Shown here one piece after another: positions 26,845 to 35,649 of a stretch of DNA of 64,000 bases. The notes beneath the pieces are model-generated. The model saw only the letters and a program-made list of their open reading frames with translations. It ran no database searches and was not told where the DNA came from. Source of the stretch: JACPYF01 sp947085845. Its GTDB lineage: Bacteria; Patescibacteriota; Saccharimonadia; Saccharimonadales; Saccharimonadaceae. The DNA lies in the NCBI GenBank assembly GCA_947085845.1, contig CAMTXO010000002.1:372001-436000 (forward strand), read 5' to 3'. The position numbers and the translations under genes are program-made. The first letter of the stretch is position 1; each line of letters opens with the position of its first letter.

Positions 26845-27954
26845 ATGAAGCTTATCGTCACACAAGAAAACCTAAACAAAGCATTATCGATCGTTTCTCG
26901 TATTGCTAGTAGTAGGACTCCCCTTCCAATACTAAATAATATTCTTATAAAAACTGAAAATAATAGATTACTTCTTGCTGCTACAAACTTAGAAATAGCT
27001 ATAACTGTTTATATCGGTACAAAAATTGAAAATAAAGGAACACTCACAATACCAGCAAAACTCCTTAGTGAATTTGTTAGTAACCTACCTAAAAACAATA
27101 TTGAAATTGAAGATAAAAACCTTCACATCAACATCAAATCTGGAAGATACGAATCTACAATAAACGGATTACCAGCCGATGAATTCCCTAACTTACCTGT
27201 GATAAATGAAAAAAAAGCTATCATTTTTAAAATACTTACCACAACCTTAAAACAAGCAATATCTCAAACAATTATTGCAGCCAGCCACGACTCATCACGC
27301 CCTATGTTAACAGGTGCTTACCTACACACAATAGATGGGGATTTATTTATTGCTGCAACTGATGGATATCGATTAGCTGAAAGACATATAACTAACCTAA
27401 AAAATGATAATAAAATTGAAGCGATAATACCCGTTTCATCACTCCAAGAAGTAGTAAGAATCATACCTGAAGACCAAACCGAAGTAGAGGTGTTGATAGA
27501 TGAAAACCAAGTTCGTTTTCGAGTAAACGATGTTGAACTAACTAGTAAATTAATAGACGCTACTTTTGTAGACTATAGACAGCTTATTCCAAGTACTCAA
27601 GATATTAGAGTAACTATCAACAAAGAAGAATTTACCCGAATAGTAAAAGTCGCTAGTTTGTTTGCACGAGAAAGTGCTGGTGGAATAACTATAAAAACCG
27701 ATGCGAAAGAAAAAACTATATCTATACACTCTATTGCATCACAACTTGGAGAAAATACGTCATCAGCCTCTGCTGAAGTAGTTGGTGACGGTGTGATTAC
27801 TTTAAACTCTAGATACCTACTAGAAGCGTTAAATTGTATTGATGGTGAAATTGTTGAATTTAGTTTCAATGGTAAATTATCGCCAAGTGTACTTACAGAT
27901 GCTGATGTAAAGAAATCTAATTATCAGCATATTATTATGCCACTAAAGAGTTAA
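26845..27954 (+). CDS. dnaN: DNA polymerase III beta sliding clamp
   Basis: Protein of 369 aa, normal length, with three repeated clamp domains. Recognisable parts are 'IVSRIASSRTPLPILNNILIKTE' (domain 1), 'SSRPMLTGAYLHTIDGDLFIAATDGYRLAE' (domain 2, including the peptide-binding pocket strand) and the C-terminal 'YQHIIMPLKS', equivalent to the usual 'Y.YLVMPMRL' end. It forms the ring that tethers the replicative polymerase. AAGGA lies about 9 nt before the ATG. recF follows after 11 nt. Confidence 0.95.
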   Translation: MKLIVTQENLNKALSIVSRIASSRTPLPILNNILIKTENNRLLLAATNLEIAITVYIGTKIENKGTLTIPAKLLSEFVSNLPKNNIEIEDKNLHINIKSGRYESTINGLPADEFPNLPVINEKKAIIFKILTTTLKQAISQTIIAASHDSSRPMLTGAYLHTIDGDLFIAATDGYRLAERHITNLKNDNKIEAIIPVSSLQEVVRIIPEDQTEVEVLIDENQVRFRVNDVELTSKLIDATFVDYRQLIPSTQDIRVTINKEEFTRIVKVASLFARESAGGITIKTDAKEKTISIHSIASQLGENTSSASAEVVGDGVITLNSRYLLEALNCIDGEIVEFSFNGKLSPSVLTDADVKKSNYQHIIMPLKS

Positions 27955-27965
27955 AATAGTGATAT

Positions 27966-29003
27966 ATGATATCTCAAATAAATCTGAAAAATTTTCGTTC
28001 TTATACTTCAGTAACATTTGAGTTTTCAAAAAAAACAAACATTATATTAGGTAAAAATGGTGTCGGTAAAACAAATATACTAGAAGCAGTAAATATTTTA
28101 GCAACAGGATATTCTTTTCGTGCTAATACTAAAGATACGATTCAGTATGACAAAAACCAAGCAAAAATAGAGGGTATATTCAACGATAAAAAAAGAAGTA
28201 TTAATTTATATAGTGATAAATCAAAACAATACACTATACAAAACAACACCTACAAAAGAATTAACTTTTCTCAAACAATCCCGGTTGTACTTTTTGAACC
28301 CGATTTTACACAGATTATATCCAGAGGTCCAGATAAAAGAAGGGATTATTTCGATGAAGTACTATCTAAAATACACCCAACATATCAAACTACAATAAAT
28401 AAATACAAACGTTCATTATCGCAACGCAACCAACTATTAAAAAATCAATCATTTTCACAAGATGAAATGTTTGTATGGAATATAAAAATAAGTGAGCTTG
28501 GTGGTGTGATCGCAAACTATAGAATAGAGTTGCTAAAAGATATAAACAAATTACTCAGTAATACCTATAGTGAATTGGCTGGTAAAAAAAGTACTGTTGA
28601 AATAAAATACCTATCTAAAAATAATTTAAAAAATTACACTGATAACCTATTAAAAAATTTAGAAAAAAATATCAACCTAGACACACTAACTGGTTTTACA
28701 TCACTAGGTCCACACAGGGATGATTTTTATTTTACTATTAACGAACAAGATGTGAGCACAAGCGCCTCTAGGGGTGAGAGTAGGACATTGCTACTAGCAC
28801 TAAAAATTATAGAAACAAAACTAATAGAAAAAGCTCGAGATCAATCTCCAATCTTACTACTGGACGATGTGTTTTCTGAATTAGATACTGATAGACAAGG
28901 TAAATTAGTAGATTTTCTATATGAAAAACAAGTGATTATAACTACAACAACCATAACCCCACTAATGAAAGGGGTTGATGGAAAGATTATTGAACTAAAT
29001 TAA
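27966..29003 (+). CDS. recF: DNA replication/repair protein RecF
   Basis: Protein of 345 aa. The P-loop 'IILGKNGVGKTNILEAVN' is at the N-terminus, the ABC-type signature is in 'TSASRGESRTLLLALKI', and Walker B 'PILLLDDVFSELD' with the D-loop follows. A coiled region lies between. RecF helps load RecA at gaps and is linked to restart of replication. It follows dnaN in the standard dnaA-dnaN-recF order and ends overlapping the convergent gene at 29000 by 4 nt. gyrB, often next in other bacteria, is not here. Confidence 0.94.
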   Translation: MISQINLKNFRSYTSVTFEFSKKTNIILGKNGVGKTNILEAVNILATGYSFRANTKDTIQYDKNQAKIEGIFNDKKRSINLYSDKSKQYTIQNNTYKRINFSQTIPVVLFEPDFTQIISRGPDKRRDYFDEVLSKIHPTYQTTINKYKRSLSQRNQLLKNQSFSQDEMFVWNIKISELGGVIANYRIELLKDINKLLSNTYSELAGKKSTVEIKYLSKNNLKNYTDNLLKNLEKNINLDTLTGFTSLGPHRDDFYFTINEQDVSTSASRGESRTLLLALKIIETKLIEKARDQSPILLLDDVFSELDTDRQGKLVDFLYEKQVIITTTTITPLMKGVDGKIIELN

Positions 29004-29701
29004 GGAAAGTAAGTTCTACTACTAGAGTCTGTATATTTTTCAGAAAAAGAAGTATTTTGGGTATTATTAAGATCTTTCAAAATATCCATAGGAATACTAG
29101 GATATGCCTGATGACTAATAATAATACTAGGTGGATTTGTTACAAGCTTCCAACTACCTTCTTCTTTAACCATTACTAACCGAAGTGTGTCATAGTTAAA
29201 CATATCATTACCATTATATTGTAGGGTTGTGCTATACCATTTACCTTTTTTATATAACTTACCCTTTTCAATACTATAATCTCTCATATTCTGGTATTTT
29301 GTATTTAAAACTATTTTTATATTTTCAAAATCTTGGTCTAACATATTTATTAACTTTTCTTCTGAATAATCCGGGTCAAATGAAATAGATACAGACTTAT
29401 CCCCTATGTTGATATTTTCATAATCACTGGCATATCCAGCGTTGCCAGTGTATTTTAATAAGTAATTACCCTTTGGAACTTTTATTTTTAAACCAGACTT
29501 TGGAATAACAATCTTATCCTGAGCCCCCTTGGTACCTTGTTTGAACTTCTGTATAGTTACCTTGGAAATATTTTTGTATTTAACTGTAATATATTGTTGA
29601 GAGTTTATGTAGCCTGCTGTGTATAGTGTAATAACTATAATTAAAACAAGAATCCCTATTATTATTACAATTTTTTTATTTATCAATCTTAAAATATCCA
29701 T
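29000..29701 (-). CDS. Membrane-anchored protein of unknown function
   Basis: Protein of 233 aa. The helix 'KIVIIIGILVLIIVITLYTAGYI' (about 10-32) anchors a soluble outer part. The region 'YITVKYKNISKVTIQKF...VPKGNYLLKYTG' looks like a small beta-sandwich (PEGA-like), and the C-terminal half with 'KKGKWYSTTLQYNG' and 'LRLVMVKEEGSWKLVTNPPSI' resembles NTF2/lumazine-binding style domains seen in surface lipoproteins and T4SS accessory proteins. It is the last gene of the leftward T4SS-like run, with a 1-nt gap from the preceding small membrane gene. No specific family recognised. Confidence 0.6.
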   Translation of the reverse strand: MDILRLINKKIVIIIGILVLIIVITLYTAGYINSQQYITVKYKNISKVTIQKFKQGTKGAQDKIVIPKSGLKIKVPKGNYLLKYTGNAGYASDYENINIGDKSVSISFDPDYSEEKLINMLDQDFENIKIVLNTKYQNMRDYSIEKGKLYKKGKWYSTTLQYNGNDMFNYDTLRLVMVKEEGSWKLVTNPPSIIISHQAYPSIPMDILKDLNNTQNTSFSEKYTDSSSRTYFP

Positions 29702-29702
29702 A

Positions 29703-30065
29703 TCAATCCCCCCCTAAAAGTGGGTTGGTGAAATCATCAAATTGAATATTAATATCGGTTGGATCAACCCCGTTTTGACGTAGCCAATGTAGCGCATTCA
29801 TCCTCCCCCTTGGTGAGCTGTCGGTTACTTTTACATAATCTACACCGTCCTTAGTGTATAAATAAGTTAATGTAAAAGGACCGTCTATGTCTGTCGTAGG
29901 CAAGTTTAAGAACAAAACCTTATGTTTTACAGACCAATCTTCTCTTTCTGATGTTTCAGTACCACTTTGTTTAGTTTGATTTGTGCCTAGGTAGGTAAAA
30001 TAGAACATGACTACAATAGATATAAATCCTAACACCAACACTATAACTTGTGTTCTTTTATTCAC
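29703..30065 (-). CDS. Small single-helix membrane protein of unknown function
   Basis: Protein of 120 aa. An N-terminal helix 'VIVLVLGFISIVVMFYFTYLG' is followed by an 80-residue polar domain with 'LFLNLPTTDIDGPFTLTYLYTKDGVDYVKVTDSSPRGR'. Its start overlaps the stop of the multidomain hydrolase gene by 4 nt, so the two are probably translationally coupled. I do not recognise a family. Position and topology suggest an accessory of the secretion or wall-remodelling apparatus. Confidence 0.6.
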   Translation of the reverse strand: MNKRTQVIVLVLGFISIVVMFYFTYLGTNQTKQSGTETSEREDWSVKHKVLFLNLPTTDIDGPFTLTYLYTKDGVDYVKVTDSSPRGRMNALHWLRQNGVDPTDINIQFDDFTNPLLGGD

Positions 30066-32416
30066 GGCTTTACTCCATGGAATTCAAAATGCATATAATC
30101 TTTAACTGTATTCCAATCACCCCCCCAAGTCCAGCCATGGTTGTGAAATGCTTTAATATATCCTTCTGGCATATCATGTGATGCTGTACCTCCACTAACA
30201 AATGGGTTTGCGCTGGGGTTTATATCACAGGCCACACCATATGTATGATAACTTCTCAAGCCTATATTCGTGGATCCGTTATCAGAATCAAACCTATAGC
30301 ACCCCATTTCTTTAACTGTATATGATACTCCGGTCTGTTTTATTTCTGCTGCTACTGCCTCTAGGCAGCCTGAAGCTTTTTTGTTTACTTGTACCTTGCG
30401 ACCGTTAAAATCAACATCTACTAGATTTTTATCCATATCGGGATGTGAAGTTGCTGTACCCGGATCTCCAAAAAGCTTTTTCAATTGAGCCTGAGTATAT
30501 TGCGCGTCATACATTGGTTTAGTAACACCACAGCTAGCAGTTGCTCCACTTGAACCAGAGCACAAACCTCCCGATGAAGTTGAAGATGAACCACCACCAC
30601 TACCATACTTCTTCTCTACAGATTTTGCCGTTGCTATCCTATCGGCTAGTGTGGCAGATTGACTACCCGGTCTTTCATATCCATTGTATTTACCCCCAAT
30701 ATTATTGTCACCTTGAAAGGCCCGCACTGCTTCCTCGGTGGTTTTAGTGGATTTCAAATCATCTCCAGCTTGTTTTTCTGGTGACGTTGTTTTTCCATTG
30801 AGTTGATCCCATAAAAAGTCTAGCTGTACTTTGATATCATTAGGGTCTTTTTTAGCGGCTTTGGTTGGGTTTATCATTTTACTTCCAGGGGTCCATTGCA
30901 CTAATCCCCAGCCGGGTCCACCGGTTCCTGCTGTAAATTCTTCAGCAGATACTTTTTTATCATATACCCCCTCAGCTTTTTGTGGCTCTACACCAGATTC
31001 GTGATTCATATTTCCTATTATGCCAGCAGCTTGAAAAGGCTTGAGGCCAACCGTTGCACTAGTGAAATAATTAAATACCTTTTCTATATTATCCTTTCCA
31101 TCCAATGATACAGTGCTGCCCGAGCTCCCGTCTGCACAGACACAGCTACTGCCTGTATCATCAGAAGAGCTACTGGCCGCTTGACCCGATACTTCAGCAC
31201 CGACTTTGTCGATTAAGGTGTTAGATGGTGGATTACCCTTTATTTTTTTATGTGTATCGGGGTAGATGGTGAACTTAACAGGGTCTGATTTTGACCCAAA
31301 TCCTGTAGTAACGCTAGCTTTACTTCCTAAAAACGCCCTTTTAACACTCAAAGACACCTCTGTATGTACACTATCACCTGCATGATTGTCGCCATATATA
31401 GCGTATACAGTTTTACCTTTCCAAACTATCTTTACAACATCACCCAACACTACACCCTTCTTACTGGCCCAGCCAGGGTTAAGCGCCACAAAGTGAGTTT
31501 TCCAACCTAAATTATGGCCATAAGAAGTTCCCGACTGATAACTACCATCACCAGACGCGCTGCCGTCCGCCCCATCTGATTCCACAGAAACTTCATAGTT
31601 TGTATCTGCACTTTGAGTGTTGTCATAGTCTATTCCTGTACTAGAACCACCGCTCGAGCCTGCTGAGGTACTGCCTGTTCCTGTAGTGCCACCGTTTGAT
31701 ACTGAATCATAAACTGTGTCTACGAGAAGCTGTATGTCATGTTGCGATGTAGGGTGTACGCCCGACTCGAAACTACCAGTAGCCTTATTTCTGGCGGCTT
31801 TGTACCAATCAATAATTTCAGCACCGCCACCTACCCCATCTTTAATTGCTGTATTTGTTGTTTTGGACTTGCTCAGCTGGTTTTTGTCATATACATTTAC
31901 CCAAAATACCTTGGTGTCAGCTTGTTTATTAGCGTTAACTTTTTGCATCAACTTTTTAACCCACCCTTTGTTACCTGGTTCACCTAAGCTATTTGTACCC
32001 AGAGCTATGACAATTATTTTGGCTTTTTTTACAATATCTTTATCTTGTACAATTTGATCAACTCCGTTAGTTGGATTACTACCTACTGCTATCTGTCTGC
32101 TATCTGCTCCTTTTACGGTTGGCTGCCAATCTTTGAACTTTTTAGTGTATGCATTATCTGCGATATTTGTTATTGAGTCGCCCATGATATATACAGGACC
32201 CGTTGTTGTGGATGTGTTTGCATCAGAACTACCATCAGATGATTCACTATTTGGGTTACATGCGTTCGGATCATAATATTGTATATTTGAGTCAGAGAAA
32301 AAGTCTGAAACTGCACCAACAGGTAACGTACTGGTTGCGGACAAAACTAACACAGAGACTATATAAAAATATTTTTTTGGACTAAGACTAAAAATTATTT
32401 TAAAAATATTCCTCAT
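30062..32416 (-). CDS. Secreted multidomain muralytic protein (SGNH + GH75-like + phage-tail lysozyme + M15 peptidase)
   Basis: Protein of 784 aa. A signal/anchor helix ('FYIVSVLVLSATSTLPVGAV') is followed by four modules. (1) About 70-240: SGNH-hydrolase-like, with 'YIMGDSIT', 'IVIALGTNS' and 'SGVHPTSQHD'. (2) About 290-400: GH75 chitosanase-like, 'VYAIYGDNHAGDSVHTEVSLSVKRAFLG'. (3) About 440-610: phage-tail lysozyme-like, 'QAAGIIGNMNHESGV', 'GWGLVQWTP' and 'AVRAFQGDNN'. (4) About 660-784: M15/VanY-type zinc peptidase, 'YHTYGVACDINP' and 'YMHFEFHG'. Serine-rich linkers separate them. The frame is open upstream of 32416, but that ATG lies 4 nt after the stop of the upstream gene and gives a proper signal peptide. 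It sits in the T4SS-like run, so cutting own or host peptidoglycan is the likely job. Confidence 0.78.
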   Translation of the reverse strand: MRNIFKIIFSLSPKKYFYIVSVLVLSATSTLPVGAVSDFFSDSNIQYYDPNACNPNSESSDGSSDANTSTTTGPVYIMGDSITNIADNAYTKKFKDWQPTVKGADSRQIAVGSNPTNGVDQIVQDKDIVKKAKIIVIALGTNSLGEPGNKGWVKKLMQKVNANKQADTKVFWVNVYDKNQLSKSKTTNTAIKDGVGGGAEIIDWYKAARNKATGSFESGVHPTSQHDIQLLVDTVYDSVSNGGTTGTGSTSAGSSGGSSTGIDYDNTQSADTNYEVSVESDGADGSASGDGSYQSGTSYGHNLGWKTHFVALNPGWASKKGVVLGDVVKIVWKGKTVYAIYGDNHAGDSVHTEVSLSVKRAFLGSKASVTTGFGSKSDPVKFTIYPDTHKKIKGNPPSNTLIDKVGAEVSGQAASSSSDDTGSSCVCADGSSGSTVSLDGKDNIEKVFNYFTSATVGLKPFQAAGIIGNMNHESGVEPQKAEGVYDKKVSAEEFTAGTGGPGWGLVQWTPGSKMINPTKAAKKDPNDIKVQLDFLWDQLNGKTTSPEKQAGDDLKSTKTTEEAVRAFQGDNNIGGKYNGYERPGSQSATLADRIATAKSVEKKYGSGGGSSSTSSGGLCSGSSGATASCGVTKPMYDAQYTQAQLKKLFGDPGTATSHPDMDKNLVDVDFNGRKVQVNKKASGCLEAVAAEIKQTGVSYTVKEMGCYRFDSDNGSTNIGLRSYHTYGVACDINPSANPFVSGGTASHDMPEGYIKAFHNHGWTWGGDWNTVKDYMHFEFHGVKP

Positions 32417-32420
32417 AGCT

Positions 32421-35400
32421 TTAATTACCCTCTGGTGAGAAGTGAACTGGGTCGCCACTTCCGAACCATTTATAGCCATATCTACTTCCATTACTTCGCA
32501 TCCAACTATTTAATGGTTCGTTCACATCAAGCGCTACCCCTGATTGATGGTTTGAATAGCCCGGTGCGGCTGCAGGATTACCGCCAGTACATCCAGGCGC
32601 GCAATTATGAAGCTCTGTTTGTTTTGAGTTAGAACGATATGCACTACTAATACTAAGGCTTATACCATCAGCTTTAGCTGCTTTTAGCATCTTTACTACT
32701 GCGGCAGACACCCTAGAGTTTATAACAGCTTTTCCATTGGTGCCTGGTATAGCAGTTTCACCGGTAAATGTAACACCGTCAATAGAACACAGGCGAGCTT
32801 TGAATTTATTTCCACTATGATAAGCATCATCAACTACACCCACATCACTGGTGCCTTCTGCACAGGCTATGCTACTAGAGTCATCATACAATGTTGCTAT
32901 ATCAATATCTTCAGCTGCAACATCGCTAGCTGGGTCCGAGCTAGAATCACCCTGTACTTCTGGTGAACAACTAGGACTTTCACCGTCATTCATGTCAGTG
33001 TCTATACTGGAATCTACACAATACATTCTCATAGCGCGGAATTTGTCATCACGACTAACGCAATCATCTTCTACTTTACCCTCCTCGTTTTGGCCTATTG
33101 TAGTTTCTGATTCTAAACATTTTTTTATAAAATCGCTAAACTCTCCAATAGGCTTGCCTTCCCCATCAACATAACCGTTGTCATAGACATAATTTGCTAC
33201 AGCCTCTGGTTCGTATCCAGAACCATTAACCACCTCTGTTTCAAAACCAAATTGTGGGTTACAGAAAGGATCACCTGCTATCGGTGTACTTGCTCCAAGA
33301 TAATCCTCGTCTTTACAATATTGATATTGAGCTATGTCGTTTTCATCTGCATAAGCAGTTCCTAAAGTATTATTTATAGCGGAGGCGTAAATTCTTGAAA
33401 AGCCGCCGAAAAACGTACTTGGTTTACTGAATTGACTTAACGACGGCGCCAGTGCTAGAGCAAAACTATTAGACAGTGAATATTGATTCGAGATGTCAAA
33501 TTGGTTAATACCATCAAGCTTAGCTCTTGCAAAGGTACTTTTTGTAGCACTTTTGTCTTGAGCTGCAGCCTCTTCGGCGCTGATTGGTTGTAGCCCTTGT
33601 GCTTGAGAGGTTTTCGAGTTAAGCGCACCAGCACCTGCGTAAAATGCATTGCCACCATCTGGACCTTCTAAATCTTGAGCGACCGCGTTTGAACCGCTTC
33701 TAGATAGTGTTTCTATGAGTGGACCAGTTCCGTATAGGAAAAGAGTTGTTATAGCGCCAAATTTTACAAACTTATTGTTTATTGCTTCCCAAGCTAATCG
33801 ACCTTTACTTTTCTTTTCGCCCGCTTTTTCACCAGTTTGGTATACAAGTTTTTTTCCAATTTGTTTTGTAATTAAATTCTTTACACCAGTCTCGAGAATC
33901 TCCCCGGTTAACTTCTTTGCAAATTGCTTACCACCCTGGATACCACCCTGTTTGATTGCTTGTATACCAGCAGTTGCCGTTCCACCAGTGAAAAAACCAG
34001 CGACAAGACTCAAAGCATCCACAGTCAGCATAGCAGCTGTAACTTTCGGATCGTTTGCTAGTTTACAAAAAGGCCCCAAGCCGCTTGTTGTTGAGCTAAC
34101 AAGACCCCCTAGTAGACCCGATGCAGATCCTCCATTTTGAAATTTCGTAACGTCTTCACCATCGCCCAGTCTTACTGTTTTTCGAGTTATCCAGTTAAAC
34201 CCCATTGAGTCAAACCCACTCAAACCATCTTTATCTTGAGTCATTAATATACCCATTGCCGTACCCATTGCTTCGGTAGTCTGTGGTGTAGCGTCACCTG
34301 CTTTTATTTGGTCGGCTATAGTGTAAAAAAGTGCACTAAATTTTATTAGCTGTATGGTTTGATTTACCTTTCGTGCTTGGTTCGCTGTTTGTACAAGAGC
34401 TCTCATAGTGCAGTAATTTAGCAAGAAATGAAACGGATTTGGGTGTATTGCTCCTGAGACACCCCCGCCAATATTTTGAATTTTTTTTGCCGCTTTCCCA
34501 TACAGGCCCTCAAACCTACTACTTGAAGGGTCAGGGGCGGCTGAAGTTCTTGAGGTGTCCTCAAGCTCACTTTCAATCTGATTAGTTCTTTCTTCTATAG
34601 TAGACCTTGCGTCATCTGGTAAATCATCGTATCTAGTTTTACCCACTTCACCAAGGTCTTTTTTAGTCCCTTCTTGTGCCGCTTCAATTAAATTTCTTTG
34701 CTCGCCTCGTTTCTTTTTAGCTTCATCTGTTTCATCGTTTTCTTTTATTGTTTTTTTGCCAAGATTTACCCCAATCCTCTTTAGCATCGCTCGTGCTGCA
34801 AAACCGGAACTATATTGTACATATGATTTATAAAATGTACGCATAGACTTACCTACTAACGGGTCTTCTCGAAGTGCTTTTTTAAAGTCTTTTGCTTCCC
34901 AGCTTTGAATAGTAGATTTTTTAGCGATACTTCTACCATCCTTGTCTATGACATTACCGTTTTTGTCGAGGGTGATATTGTCTGCTGGTTGGTATTTTAT
35001 TATTCTTTTTATTTTTTGCCTTCCAGGTATTAAGCTAGACTCGGTCTCTATCGCTATACCATTTGCTTTGTTGCGTTTATTAAACTTCTTAACCTCTCTT
35101 GTACTCATGCCTTTGTAGCGACACTTAACTTTTATGGTACAGCCTGAAGTAAAGTCTTGGGAAAACTTTTTGTACATAACTCTATTCATTCTGTGTGTCA
35201 TAACATCGTCTGCTCTCTGGGCGAGCTTGGAGACGGCTGTCTCTTTTAGATTAACTATACCTAGCGCACCAGACAATAGAGAAAACATAAGGCCTAAAAT
35301 AGTAAAAGTTGGGATGATTATTACCGATAATATAAGAACTCGTTTTTTATGTGCAATTATAGATGAGAGGCGTGAATCTTTTTTTGCGTCCTCGTCCATA

Positions 35401-35636
35401 TTCGTCACCCAATCGCCCTTTTTTTCACGTTCTTCTATGTCAGCCGAATCGATATCAAAATCATCATCAGCACTATAGCTTGCAGAACTTTCTCTACTAG
35501 CCAAATCTTTGGATCTAGAATTTAAACCTACTTTTTCACTAGCATGAAGATTATCATCAACAATGTCGTCTATCTTGTCCTGCCCTAGGTTCCCGGCTGG
35601 ATTTAGTTCGTCTTCTGGTTTTTGTTTTTCTACCAT
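32421..35636 (-). CDS. T4SS-associated membrane protein with C-terminal M15 D,D-carboxypeptidase-like domain
   Basis: Protein of 1071 aa. An acidic cytoplasmic head (1-100) leads to the helix 'RVLILSVIIIPTFTILGLMF' (about 105-125), a long charged region, hydrophobic segments near 540-565 and 625-645, and a cysteine-containing outer part. The last about 120 residues are an M15 peptidase: 'SISSAYRSNSKQTELH', 'GYSNHQSGVALDV' and 'GDPVHFSPEGN' supply the zinc and catalytic residues. A long membrane scaffold ending in a peptidoglycan peptidase, directly downstream of virB4, fits the wall-opening component of a monoderm T4SS (the role of VirB1 or CwlT-type enzymes). The scaffold part has no recognisable family. 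Confidence 0.72.
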   Translation of the reverse strand: MVEKQKPEDELNPAGNLGQDKIDDIVDDNLHASEKVGLNSRSKDLASRESSASYSADDDFDIDSADIEEREKKGDWVTNMDEDAKKDSRLSSIIAHKKRVLILSVIIIPTFTILGLMFSLLSGALGIVNLKETAVSKLAQRADDVMTHRMNRVMYKKFSQDFTSGCTIKVKCRYKGMSTREVKKFNKRNKANGIAIETESSLIPGRQKIKRIIKYQPADNITLDKNGNVIDKDGRSIAKKSTIQSWEAKDFKKALREDPLVGKSMRTFYKSYVQYSSGFAARAMLKRIGVNLGKKTIKENDETDEAKKKRGEQRNLIEAAQEGTKKDLGEVGKTRYDDLPDDARSTIEERTNQIESELEDTSRTSAAPDPSSSRFEGLYGKAAKKIQNIGGGVSGAIHPNPFHFLLNYCTMRALVQTANQARKVNQTIQLIKFSALFYTIADQIKAGDATPQTTEAMGTAMGILMTQDKDGLSGFDSMGFNWITRKTVRLGDGEDVTKFQNGGSASGLLGGLVSSTTSGLGPFCKLANDPKVTAAMLTVDALSLVAGFFTGGTATAGIQAIKQGGIQGGKQFAKKLTGEILETGVKNLITKQIGKKLVYQTGEKAGEKKSKGRLAWEAINNKFVKFGAITTLFLYGTGPLIETLSRSGSNAVAQDLEGPDGGNAFYAGAGALNSKTSQAQGLQPISAEEAAAQDKSATKSTFARAKLDGINQFDISNQYSLSNSFALALAPSLSQFSKPSTFFGGFSRIYASAINNTLGTAYADENDIAQYQYCKDEDYLGASTPIAGDPFCNPQFGFETEVVNGSGYEPEAVANYVYDNGYVDGEGKPIGEFSDFIKKCLESETTIGQNEEGKVEDDCVSRDDKFRAMRMYCVDSSIDTDMNDGESPSCSPEVQGDSSSDPASDVAAEDIDIATLYDDSSSIACAEGTSDVGVVDDAYHSGNKFKARLCSIDGVTFTGETAIPGTNGKAVINSRVSAAVVKMLKAAKADGISLSISSAYRSNSKQTELHNCAPGCTGGNPAAAPGYSNHQSGVALDVNEPLNSWMRSNGSRYGYKWFGSGDPVHFSPEGN

Positions 35637-35649
35637 GAGGGTAATACCT

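Noticed and set aside
33715..34140. Plus-strand 141-codon frame inside the M15 membrane gene
   Set aside because: Antisense shadow; no ribosome site or recognisable domain.
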